Below, piece by piece: positions 24,952-35,085 of a DNA stretch of 64,000 bases. Source of the DNA: Dipteronia dyeriana (taxonomy: Eukaryota; Streptophyta; Magnoliopsida; Sapindales; Sapindaceae); assembly GCA_032871835.1 (NCBI GenBank), contig CM065300.1, forward strand, positions 7,645,768 to 7,709,767. The letters run 5' to 3'. A model generated the notes under the pieces. That model saw nothing but the letters and a program-made list of their open reading frames with translations. It had not been told where the DNA came from and searched no databases. How positions within the stretch are numbered: the first letter of the stretch is position 1; each line of letters starts with the position of its first letter. The position numbers and the translations under genes were made by a program.

Positions 24952-25376
24952 CCCACCTAACGAATGTTGCACAGAAGCCTCCACCTCTGCATATCCCATC
25001 GTCAGGACAACTCATCTTACAGACAGATGCCAGTGACCACTTCTGGGGAGCCGTCCTCTTTGAAGAATCCAACCGAAAATACCACTACTGTGGTCATACC
25101 AGCGGACAATTCAAAGATGCCCAAAAACATTACCACACCATCTATAAGGAGATCCTTGCTGTGAAAAATAGAATCTCCAAGTTTGACTTCCATCTCAGGA
25201 CCAGGAACTTCACCATTGAAATGGATAAGTCATCTTTTCCAAAAGTTCTTGAATTCCACAACAAGCTCCCTCTAAATCCTCAGCTCCTGAGACTCAAAGA
25301 CTGGTTTTCCAGATATGACTTTTCCGTCAAACACATCAAAGGACACCACAACATCATCCCCGGCATGCTGTCATGA
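24888..25376 (+). pseudogene. Viral RNase H region, copy 1
   Basis: The frame has LQTDASDHFWGAVLFEE (Asp), YKEILAVKNRISKFDFHL (Glu) and FTIEMDKSSFP (Asp), the caulimovirid RNase H1 pattern. It is in a different frame from the RT. A TGA at 25374-25376 ends it where copy 2 has an arginine codon. Confidence 0.85.
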
Positions 25377-26252
25377 CCTAGACCTATTACTCTAATCTCC
25401 CGTGTTGGTCCTATCCCCTTAATCTACATGATATCTTCTCAGGCTTCTTCTTCAACAGCTCCGTCTACTGTTCCACCACCTCCTACTCTCCCGCCAGAAT
25501 TCTTGGCTACTCTGCCACCAGGTCAAGTGCCATCTGCCCAACAGGTCCACAATTTTGCAAAACTACATCTCCCGTCATATCTTTCACAGATCAACAGCCA
25601 GGGTTGTCACCACCAATTAGCCAATCCTAGCAAACCCTTCCTTGACCCTTTTGTATCTCCACCCTTTTACTATTTTTCTGACCAGGTATTATGGTTCCTA
25701 TGGTGTTTATCGGTCATTCATCACCATGCCATAGTTTTTCCCCTTCAAGCATTATATGGTTTTGTCCAGAACCTAACCTCTCATAACCTTCAGACCTTCC
25801 TACAGTGGTTCAATCCTCTATCCGTTTGGCGAACCGAACTTACTAAGCTTATGTGCCAATACCATATTTGGAAAATGGATCCAGAACCGGCTTCCAAAGT
25901 ATACTGTATTTGGATCTTTAACAGGCCTTACAGATACAACCCAATAGCTCAACTTCTTTGGACTTCCAACGTCAGCTATGAATGAGATACTTCGTATGAC
26001 TACGAAAAGCTATACCATCCCAGTATTCATATCCCTCTCCTTAATTTTCTTTGTGGCATCAACCATGACCTAACAGACTTCCTTTTCATCCTCCATGATG
26101 TCCCACGGGACCCAACAAAGAGTTGGCACCCCTTCCAGAACACCTATCTTCTAGATTCTCAATGCCAGGCTGACACGTGGCCCTGTTCCATTTATGGGGC
26201 TCTCGACTCAGACGAAGAATACCACGCCACCTGTAATCTCAGCAGCCCGTAG
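25377..26252 (+). pseudogene. Viral C-terminal domain of unknown function, copy 1
   Basis: The RNase H frame continues past the TGA at 25374 without a shift, through MISSQASS (25428) and a conserved Trp/Tyr/Phe-rich segment with QVLWFLW and LQALYGFVQN. A TGA stands at 25983-25985, and the frame then stays open to TAG at 26250. Copy 2 has the same domain, the same TGA and the same end. Florendoviruses are reported to encode an extra product after RNase H, and this may correspond to it. I know no function. Confidence 0.65.
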
Positions 26253-26417
26253 TATTCCCGTCCCTATCTGTATAATTATGATGTTTGCCAGCTGCTAGAC
26301 CAGCTGCTTGTTATTTTCTTGACTTTGTAAAATTATTATCGTCGTTTGTCGGCCACCGTCTTTGGCCCTATCCTTTGTATGATATGCTTGTTCCTTGCTT
26401 GTAGAGTGCTTCCTCTC

Positions 26418-26431
26418 CTTATATAAGGAAG
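26418..26431 (+). promoter_or_regulatory. Pararetrovirus-like core promoter (TATA region), copy 1
   Basis: CTTATATAAGGAAG follows a CT-rich stretch (CTTCCTCTC). This resembles the core of caulimovirid full-length transcript promoters, placed after the last coding domain. Copy 2 keeps only CCTTATATATA (31230-31240) before merging into a TA-rich array. Promoter activity is not shown. Confidence 0.6.
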
Positions 26432-26456
26432 CCTCGTTCTCTCTGTAAGATCAATC

Positions 26457-26515
26457 AAAAAAAAGTTTGAGTGTTTATTTTCAAAAAAAAAAAAAGTTTG
26501 AGTGTTTATTTTCAT
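26457..26515. repeat. Short tandem duplication in the viral leader
   Basis: Two adjacent copies of a unit made of an A-run plus GTTTGAGTGTTTATTTTCA, about 30 bp apart. It is absent from the retained part of copy 2. Confidence 0.8.
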
Positions 26516-26815
26516 ATGGCTTTCTAAAGTTTCTCTTGTCCTAATCTTCAGACAGTTATATGTCTGGAACTATGATTCTTCAAGATCCCAGTATGCTCTA
26601 TGCTTGCCTCATATAAGGACCCTGCATATCAGAACAGATTTTGTGTTTTCTGGTATAGTATATCGGCTGGACACCCTGGACACATCCGGAACCAGAATGT
26701 TGCTGGCTATGATGAACTCAGGTTTAACAATGCGACGTACTGGCTGGTTTATGGCTTAAGACCTCAATCCATCTCTGTCTGAAAGTACCCTGTTAAGGCC
26801 GTTGAGGAAAGGCCG

Positions 26816-26964
26816 TATATATATATATTATATTATTATTATTATTACCTATACAATAATGTATATATATATATTATAATACATCATATAATATATATAA
26901 ATATTATATTTTCTTTTAATATTATATATCATATTATTATATATAATACATGTAATATTCTATA
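26816..26964. repeat. TA/ATT-rich array between viral copies
   Basis: AT-only repeats separate the leader-like end of copy 1 from the abrupt start of copy 2 inside its coat region. Confidence 0.9.
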
Positions 26965-27035
26965 CAAGAATTCTTCGAAATGCGGTGTTGTTCACTTGAC
27001 AAAAGGGACATAGACTACCACTATAGAAGCATGTC

Positions 27036-27623
27036 TAGGGATGGCAATTTGACACGCATCCGCGGGCACCCGCCCCGAACCCGATCCTGTAGAGTCAGAT
27101 GGATGGTGAATTTATGACCCGCGAACCCGTTTAATGAAAAATCCGTTGAGTTCGCCGGCAGGTGCGGGTTGAAAAAATGAATCTGTGGGTTGGGCCAGTA
27201 AACCCGTATAAATAAAATACTTGTATATAAACATAAATAAACATATATAAACATTTGAATTATTTTTTGTCGTTTTATTTTTATGGTTATTATTGTTTTG
27301 TAATGTATCAAGTAGGGAATTAGAAATGAAAATTTAATTCAATTAAGTATCCAATAGGTGATTACATGTGGAAATTTATATATGACAAATCGCGGGTTCG
27401 CAGGTTCGTGGGTTGCTGGTTTGTGGGTATCCCGTGAAGTATCCACCCGTGAACCCACATTGTTTCGCCGGTTCGCGGGTGAGGGTATGAGTGCAGCCAT
27501 AACCCGCCCCGCGAACCCGCTTACCTTCACAGATTCGACGGCGGACGTGGGTGAGGAAAATTTTCGCGGGTGAGGGTTTGGATTTTATAAAACCCACCCG
27601 AACCCGACCCGCTGTCATCCCTA
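27036..27623. mobile_element. hAT-like MITE inside viral copy 2
   Basis: 588 bp with ends TAGGGATGGCAATTTG and, reversed, TAGGGATGACAGCGGG. Flanks AGCATGTC (27028-27035) and CACATGTC (27624-27631) match at 6 of 8 bases. Viral copy 1 gives the empty site near 22844-22851. It belongs to the same family as the outer element 18434-31568, inserted in the opposite orientation. Its ORFs are GC-rich repeat artefacts. Confidence 0.9.
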
Positions 27624-30196
27624 CACATGTCCTTTAGGTACCATGCTCTTGGTGGAATCAACGATGAAACCTTAAGACATGTATATTTGAACTCTCTCCC
27701 TACAGAGCTTCAAGGAGAACTCCACTGTTTAATTGAACTCTCAGGCAGAAGCTTGCGAGACATTTCCCTATAGGAAATACACATGTTCACCCACACTACT
27801 TTGAACAAACTCTGTGCTACACAGAGGGTTTTCGCAAAAATGATCAAAGAAGGTATAAAGTATGATATGTACTGCAAATTACCTAATACATACCACCTAA
27901 AATGCAAGTCCAAAGAACACTGCAACTGTAGAGCCAACAGATTCTACAGAAGGTGACTTTCCAGGAACCAACCACGAAAGGAAAAGAACTTCTCAAACAC
28001 CCAGAAGAATAGGAAATATGAATACTACAGAAAGAAGGCAAGAAGATCCTGGAAAAAATCCAACAAGTGTTTTACCTGCAGACAAGAGGGCCACTATGCC
28101 ATGCAGTGCCCTAATAAAAGGGCAAAATCAGCAAAGCTCATCCAACAGCTCAGATAGGTTGCTGATGAAATCCCCCCCGATGCAGACATTGAATCTATCT
28201 TCTCAGAACAAGAAGATGTTAACCACCTGACTTCTTTCATGATCCAAGACTCAGACGACTCCAGTACACTCTCAGAATCCACAGATTATACAAATCCAGA
28301 TTCCCCTTCAGAAGCCTATCAAGCAACAAGTAATGATAGTACAGGTCCCCAGGTTCAGGTCCAAGTTTTAACAATAAAGTACTCCAAGCAAGTCCCAGTC
28401 ATTGCCTATTTTGACACTAGAGCACATTCCTCAATGATGAATCCTAAGGTCCTACCCTCAGAAGCCTAGAAAGAAGAAAGAAATGAGTTCCTAGCAGCGG
28501 ATGGAAAAATCTTTGTTACCAACTTGATTTCTAAACACAAGATTGGTATACTGTTCTTCCTCTCATTCACCCTCTGGACTCATGTCATTGGAACACCCCT
28601 TCTTGACAAGGATATTCTTATCGGTTGGGATATCTACAGTCATTCTAGAGCTATCAGAATCCTCCCTACCGGAATTCGTTTCAAAAGAGAATTCAAACCT
28701 TTCATCAACATACCCAAGATTTTCCCTCTCTCTGTTATCAATCCCGACTCCCAGCAAATATAAGAAAAGCTCCTAGAATTTTGTACCAACAGTCATGGAG
28801 ACTTCAAACACCCACACCCCCTGTGGAAAAATCCAGACTTTTTCATCATACTTCCCTTCAAACTCAACGAAGATGTTAACCCAACAAAAGCCACTCATTC
28901 GGGAATGTCCCCCTCTGACCTCTCCTTAGCAACTGAAGAATGTGAGGAACTCCTACGACAAGGCTTGATAGAGTCTACCTTCTCTCCATGGGCTTGCCAT
29001 GCTTTTTATGTTGAAAAAAGGTCAGAACAACTCCAAGGAAAGAAAAGACTCGTAATTGATTACAAACCTCTCAACCTCTTCCTCCTCGATGACAAGTTTC
29101 TACTCCCTAGAGCCAACACATTATTTTCCTAGCTCCCTGGCGCTACTGTTTTCTCCAAGTTTGACTTGAAAGGAGCCTTCTGGCAAATCGGTATCCACTC
29201 TAATGAAGGATATAAAATGGCTTTCTGCCTCCCAAATGCCCAGTACCAATGGACAGTTCTGCCTTTTGGCCTAAAAACCGCTCATTCACTTTTCCAAAAG
29301 GCCATCACTAGGATCTTCCGTCCTCTCCTCCACTCTGCCCTGCTATACATCGATGACATCCTGCTTTTCTCACCAGACAAGGAATCTCATGATAAAATCC
29401 TATAACAATTCCACCAAATTATTGACCAGTTTGGAATCATGCTATCTAACAAAAAGAGCTCAATTGGTGTTACTGAAATTGAGTTCCTTGGCATGAAAAT
29501 CAAATATGGCTCCTATCTCCCTGGACCTCATCTGGCAAAGTAGCTCATCGATTTCCCTGATTCAAGCATTTCTCAAAAATAGGTTCAACAATTCCTCGGC
29601 ATCGTCAATTATAATATAGACTTTATCCCTCAGGCGAGTCACTACACTGCAACCTTGTCCAAACTTCTAAAAAAGAACCCTCCTCAGTGGGATACCTCTC
29701 ACTCTGAGGCAATTGCCCATCTAAAAGAAGTTTCTCAGAAGCCACTCCCTTTACATATCCTTTCTTCAGGACAACTTATCCTACAGACTGATGCCAGTGA
29801 CCATTTTTGGGGAACCATCCTCTTTGAAGAATCCAATGGAAAACGCCACTACTGTGGCCATGCCAGTTAACAGTTCAAAGACGCCCAAAAACACTATCAC
29901 ACAATTTATAAAGAAATCCTTACTGTAAAAAATGGGATCTCCAAATTTGACATCCATCTCAGGACTAAGAACTTCATCATCGAAATGGATAACTCATCTT
30001 TCCCAAAAGTACTTGAATTCCACAACAAGCTCCCTCCAAATCCTCAGCTCCTGAGACTCAAAGACTGGTTCTCCAGATATGACTTTTTAGTCAAACACAT
30101 TAAGGGGCACCACAACATTATTCCAGATATGCTTTCAAGGCCTCACCCTATCACCTTGATCTCTCGTGCTGGACCAATCCTCTTACTCTACATGAT

Positions 30197-31017
30197 ATCC
30201 TCACAGGCCTCGTCCTCATCATCTCTGCCTGTTGTTCCCCCCGTCTCCTCCTTTCCCACCAGAGTTCATGGCTACTCTACCACCAGGTCAACCCCCCTCT
30301 GTCTAACAGATCCAATATTTCGCCAAAATATATCTCCCAATATACCTTGCTCGGATTAATGACCAAGGTTGCCATCATCAGCTAGCTAATCCCACTAAAC
30401 CATTCATCGACTCTTTTATATCTCCCCCTTTTTACTATTACTCCGACCAGGTGTTATGGTTCCTATGGCGTTTATCTTTTCTTCATCATCATGCTATAGT
30501 TTTTCCACTTCAGGCACTATATGGTTTCGTTCAAAACCCGTCATCCCATAACCTCCGGACCTTCCTACAGTGGTTCAGTCCTCTGTCCGTCTGGCGTACA
30601 GAACTTACCAAGCTCATGGGACAATACCATCTCTGGAAGATGGACCCAGAACCAGTCGCCAAGGTATGTTGTATTTGGATCTTCCACAGACCTTATCGGG
30701 ACAATCCACATACCCAGCTCTTTTGGACTTCCAATACCAACTACGAATGAGATACTTCGTACGACTACGAAAGACTGTACCAGACCAGTATCCAGATCCC
30801 TCTTCTCAATTTCCTCTATGACTTCAACGATGACAAAACATATGTCCTCTTCATCCTTCCCGGTATCCCACGGGACCCATCAAGAAGTTGACACCCTTTT
30901 CAAAATTCTTTTCTTATGGACTCCCAATATCAAGTTGACACGGAACCCTGTTCTATTTATGGGGCCCTTGACTCTGACGATGAGTACCACAACACCTGTA
31001 ATCTCAGCAGTCCGTAG
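30197..31017 (+). pseudogene. Viral C-terminal domain, copy 2
   Basis: The RNase H frame reads through to MISSQASSSS, then a shift near 30230-30260 moves the conserved part into another frame (30451-30750). The TGA at 30748-30750 aligns exactly with 25983-25985 in copy 1, with GATACTTCGTA next in both. A further TGA arises near 30890 where copy 1 has TGG. The TAG at 31015 aligns with the copy 1 end. Confidence 0.65.
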
Positions 31018-31576
31018 CTTTTCAAGCTTATCTTATTTGTCTAATTATTGGTGTGCTTGCCAGTTGCCAGACAACTTTCTTTTGCTTTGTTGAAAGCTTG
31101 TCATCTGTCCGATAAAATTTATTTTTCCTTTTGTAAAATTATTGTGTCGGCCATCATGATTGGCCTTATCCTTTGTAAGATATGCTTACCGGCCACATGT
31201 TTGGGCCTGATCTTTCTAGAGCATCGTATCCTTATATATAATGTAATAATATGTTATAGATCATTATATATAATATTATTTATTATTATTCTATATTAAT
31301 ATATATATTATTATAGTCTATGTTGTTATATATATAAGAGGGGTACTATGGTAATTTGAATCTCAGTCGTACCAAACACATAACAGTACAGTTTATAGTT
31401 CTGTCCAGGCTTTCCTAACACAATATAGAACAACATGTCCAGTTATGTCCAGTCCAGTCTAGTCCAGTCCAGTCCCACCTTATCCTGTCTCATCTCCGTA
31501 TCAAACGCACCTTTATAGGGTCGGATTCAGGCAGGTGCCCACGAGTACGGTTCAAATTGCCATCCCTATCCATGAT

Positions 31577-31907
31577 GCGAAACAATTTTATTTATTTATT
31601 TTTTTTATTTTTTTCTATTTTGTTTTTCGTTAAAGTGGAGATGGAATTCAAATTTCTTTGTTAGTATGGTCAGTATCCCTGATTATTGTTCCAACTTTTG
31701 ACATATTTTATATGTGCGTCTTCTTACGTGGTTAATATTATTTTTTTAATAATCAATTTATTATAATTAGAGTTAACTTTTGTCACACAATCAGATGGAT
31801 TGACTCATTGGTGTACATTTATTTTCAATTCAATTTAATATTATACATGAGTTATTATTATATTACAATATGTCTTTCTTTTTACAATTTAACTTTTTAA
31901 TCACTAG

Positions 31908-31970
<63 letters not shown>

Positions 31971-32100
31971 TCGAGTTAAATTGATCAGTTTCGAGTTACC
32001 CTTTAAATTAACGAATGAGTTTGGGTTTTCATTAATTGATATTACTACAAAAATTCTATTCATTTGGAACAAGATTCTTATTATGGATTTAAATAGCCTA
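31577..32100. other. Non-coding DNA after the hAT element
   Basis: Bases 31569-31760 are shared with unit 2 (51952-52050 and 52605-52670). The rest is AT-rich, with an (ATA)n run at 31909-31970 whose poly-Tyr translation is an artefact. No gene is seen. Confidence 0.7.
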
Positions 32101-32273
32101 TTACCTTTGTTTCATCAGTCTTGTGCCTCATTGTGAATTTATAATAAAAAATGTTGATGGCTCTGTTAGTTATGGAATGTAGAGCTTTTATGTACATATT
32201 TGAAAACGTTGGTGAAAGGAGATGTTATTGATGCTGACATATGGAGGATGTTGAATTGATTTCTAAAGTTTGC
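32101..32273 (+). pseudogene. PPR pseudogene, unit 1 copy, 3' part
   Basis: This matches the PPR gene at about 9915-10080, for example GACATATGGAGGATG against GATATATGGAGGATG. The solo LTR interrupts it at 32274, and the match resumes at 35006-35085 with CTTTCAAATTTCTTTGAAC and GTTGAAACCTTGA. The 3' untranslated motif AAACACAACTTT follows at about 35257. Confidence 0.85.
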
Positions 32274-33463
32274 TGACGGACACGTCGTTATAGTGTCGTC
32301 AAAATATGAACAGTTAAGTTCGGCCTCGCAAGCGTGCGAGTCACAGAGACTAGCACAGTGGCAAGCAATGGTCGTTCCACAGGGAGGTGAGATTCACCGA
32401 CCATCTCTAGTACTAGCTATTATTACAATACTCCGAGCGGACTCGTGTGTTGCATATGTGAAAGAATATATTGAAAAGTAAATGCTAAACTAACCTAACA
32501 AACTACAGAAATAAACAATATGTACAATGATAGGATGAAATGGAGTAATATAGAGTGTAAATGGTTACACTAAGCAAATGACTCCACCACAACAATCAAA
32601 CAATTTCATACAACATGTATAGTCCATGATGAATGTCGTGCTCACTTAATCCTCACCAATTGCCCTCACTCCAGCGACAATCGACTATACCGAAATGCAC
32701 CAACAACCTATCTCTCGATGGTTGCCCGAATTGCACTCGGTTCTTTAAGAACAATGAGACACATGTAGCGAAAATACGTGTAAAACAGCACGCATACTCT
32801 ACACGTAGTGGCCAATCTACTAAATGCACGTTGAGTGCTTCACCTCTCGGTTCATCACACACAACCTAGGTTCAATGAAGGGGTGGCTAACCACTTAAGG
32901 CATTAAGCATTTCGAAGGGTCACTCAACCAATAACAAGCATATGCAACGAAATAGGCAACAATACTAGGTTTATATCAAATTCTTAATGAATGAAAGTAT
33001 ACATCGAAAAAGAGACAAAGATACAAGGAAAAAAATATAAAATAGATAGAAAGGAGACCCCTCATCCTTAACCGAGAATCGAACACCATGTCTTCTCGGG
33101 TGTCGATCCGAGTTGTCCTCACCAGTGGACGACTACGGCGTTCTCCAATCTCATGAATGCACAACCCCCTCAACAAGAGAGAGCTCTCTCCTAGTCTCTC
33201 TAGACTCCCTAAGATGGATGAATACAAATGGAAAATATGCTCACCTAACACTAATGTGCATCAATGCAATTGCTAAGACAATAAGTACATTCAATATGAA
33301 TTAAGGGTTCATCATCTTGATTTGGGAATTATCCCTAAACCAATTCACCACCCAATCCGGCCAAGGAAGGGCAATTGTGTCCTAAAAGGACTCATTAAGT
33401 GCAAGGAAATGAACCAAAGCCAATTTAGCACCTAAATACCTGAACCAGACTTTTCCACTCTAT

Positions 33464-33492
33464 GGGGGGGGGGGGGGGGGGGGGGGGGGGGG
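33464..33492. repeat. 29-base poly-G run
   Basis: An uninterrupted G run inside the solo LTR. A tract of this length is prone to sequencing and assembly error, so its exact length is unreliable. Confidence 0.9.
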
Positions 33493-33724
33493 ATCTCCAA
33501 TCACTCAAATCATCAGTACATGGCATTTTGGTTATCCATTAGCGTGCAAACAATCATGGGAAGCTAAATTAATCTACTAATACATTAAATCACTCTACTT
33601 CTAATCCCAATCATAAATACATATCAATTTCAAGTCATTCATACACATACATATCATAATAAGAGCATTAAAACATATAATTCCAATAGCAAAACAAAAT
33701 CCAAATGAATTTAAGTACAAAAGT

Positions 33725-33737
33725 ACACACACACACA

Positions 33738-33828
<91 letters not shown>
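33725..33828. repeat. Compound (AC)n-(AT)n microsatellite
   Basis: About 25 AC units with one interruption, followed by about 26 AT units. ORFs across it are artefacts. Confidence 0.95.
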
Positions 33829-33831
<3 letters not shown>

Positions 33832-34462
33832 ATGTGAAAGGTTTACAAATTTCCAAATTCGTGACACAATTAAGAAAACAAGAAATATAAAGATAATGAG
33901 TAAATAGAAACAACCCTTGGAGAAAACTCATCATATAGCTCTTTTTCATGCTTGGCTCGTTTTTGTTCAAAGACCTCTCCTATATCCTTGCAATCTACTC
34001 TCAATTGGGTGGATAACGTGTATAAAGGGGTGGTGGAGGTGTATAGTGAGGTTCCATGGAGGAAAAACCTCTATGGGAGCTTGAATGACTCACTTATTTG
34101 GTGAAGAATATGGAAGAGATGAAGAATATGGAAGAGATGAAGAAGATGGAGAGAGGTTCGGTTTTGGGGTGTGGGGGCTGTGTTTGGGTGGAAAGATGGG
34201 GAAGAAAAGTCTCAAGAATGAGGATAACATAGGGTATTTATAGTGTTAAGAGGTTAGGGCTAGATTTGGGTGTGAAAAGACAAGATTGCCCCCTCAAAAC
34301 AAGCTGAAAATGGAAAATCTGGACACGTGCGCTGGTTGGGGGTGCGCTTCACCAGCCCCCAACCTACTGATATTTTGTGTTGGTGACGGTGCGTTGGTCG
34401 AGTGGCACTTCACCATCTCCACCTCTTGATTCTTTGCTTCGCCATTATTTTCCAACATCACG

Positions 34463-34829
34463 CACCGTTATGGAAATGACCATAACTTCCTCTAGAAAAT
34501 CCGGAATCACGATCTGTAAAATGCGTTAGAAAGAAGACATACGGGGCTTTCCAAAAAGTTTGTAATGGAAAATGTAGTTCGATCTGAGGAGGGAGATATG
34601 GTAACCGAAATTTGGATGTTCTGCATAAAGCTCTCAGCCACTGTAGTGTTTCCAGCCTTGCACACCGTTACGAAAACAAACATATCTCCCTCTAGAAAGC
34701 CCGGAATTATGATCCGTAAAAACCGCTGGAAAGAAGACTTCTGGGGCTTTCTAAAAGTAAGTGGTACGAAACCCAGTTCACTTTGAGAAGGGAGATATGG
34801 ACCCCGAAATTTGGGTGTTCTGCACAACC
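34463..34829. repeat. Two-copy direct repeat inside the solo LTR
   Basis: A block starting GCACCGTTATGGAAA (about 34463) recurs as GCACACCGTTACGAAAA (about 34660), about 200 bp apart. The shared order is CCCTCTAGAAA, CGGAAT, GAAAGAAGAC and GGAGATATGG. Confidence 0.8.
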
Positions 34830-35085
34830 CATTTCCATTTCAGCTCATCTAACCTCCAAAACTCTTTAATTAAGCTCAAATACCTTTCGTAGAGAACATT
34901 TACCTACACAAGGTTTACAAACACATTAAATACCAAAATATGCTAAAAATGAGAACAAAACTAGGTAATGGGAACTTCAAATAGGTATATAAATCGTTCC
35001 GCTCATTTGCAAGAAGGAAGAACTTTCAAATTTCTTTGAACTTGTTGAAACCTTGACAACTCCCTAAGTGATCGTGTGGTTGAGC

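Larger units (their letters stand above)
20041..26815 (+). other. Endogenous caulimovirid copy 1 (florendovirus-like), near full length, inactivated
   Basis: The segment between two TA-rich arrays carries, in order, movement-protein, coat/zinc-knuckle, protease, RT and RNase H regions. An in-frame C-terminal domain, a pararetrovirus-like core promoter (26418-26431) and leader-like sequence to about 26815 follow. Having the leader after the coding region fits integration of a circular genome opened in its leader. Coding is broken by many stops and shifts. The RT style and domain order fit Petuvirus/Florendovirus relatives, and insertion in TA-rich DNA fits what is reported for endogenous florendoviruses. 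There is no integrase and no LTR. Confidence 0.8.
26965..31240 (+). other. Endogenous caulimovirid copy 2, 5'-truncated, inactivated
   Basis: Copy 2 begins at a point matching about 22776 of copy 1, in the coat region, and runs to the TATA region, where it merges into TA-rich DNA. It keeps a CFTC...C zinc knuckle (about 28068-28110), a protease site reading YFDTRAH (28409), RT with an intact YIDD box (about 29347), RNase H and the C-terminal domain. Stops include 27769, 28154, 28467, 29130, 29403 and 29869. Copies differ by roughly 10-15% by eye and do not share most stops, so they are not a recent duplication. A hAT element interrupts it at 27036. Confidence 0.8.
18969..31512. mobile_element. 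PIF/Harbinger-like element nested in the hAT element, expanded by TA arrays and viral DNA
   Basis: Ends GGGTGCGTTTGG (left) and AGGTGCGTTTGA (right, reverse strand) are inverted, and 3-bp CTA/TTA flanks fit this superfamily with one mismatch. Sequence that is probably element-derived includes 18969-19195 and about 31330-31512, rich in GGGACAAG and AGTCCAGTCC motifs. A block near 19070-19190 is repeated at 19462-19590. The viral copies and TA arrays lie inside. The superfamily is inferred from end sequence and target site only. Confidence 0.6.
18434..31568. mobile_element. hAT-like element carrying a 12.5-kb nested insertion
   Basis: The left end TAGGGATGACAGCGGG and the right end, whose reverse complement is TAGGGATGGCAATTTGAAC, form inverted ends. 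A perfect 8-bp target duplication TCCATGAT flanks them (18426-18433 and 31569-31576). The empty site is present in unit 2 near 51955-51962. Element-derived sequence is only 18434-18968 and 31513-31568. Its GC-rich CGGGTTCGCGGGT-type repeats match the copy at 27036-27623. No transposase is visible. Confidence 0.85.
32274..35005 (-). mobile_element. Solo LTR (about 2.7 kb), probably Tat/Athila type
   Basis: The ends are TG...CA and a perfect 5-bp target duplication TTTGC flanks them (32269-32273 and 35006-35010). The target is the PPR pseudogene, whose two halves rejoin across it. A minus-strand TATA box (CTATAAATACC, reverse of 34233-34243) with a long CT-rich leader-like stretch suggests a leftward promoter. 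Near the other end, CTCCCTGTGGAACGACC on the minus strand resembles the 3' ends of Tat/Athila-group LTRs. No internal coding region is seen. Confidence 0.75.

Noticed and set aside
27339..27618. Overlapping ORFs on both strands in GC-rich DNA
   Set aside because: They lie entirely within the hAT-like MITE and reflect its CGGGTTCGCGGG repeats.
31863..32072. Poly-tyrosine ORF
   Set aside because: Translation of an (ATA)n microsatellite on the other strand.
33601..33970. ORFs with Ile-Tyr and Cys-Val repeats
   Set aside because: Translation of the compound AC/AT microsatellite.
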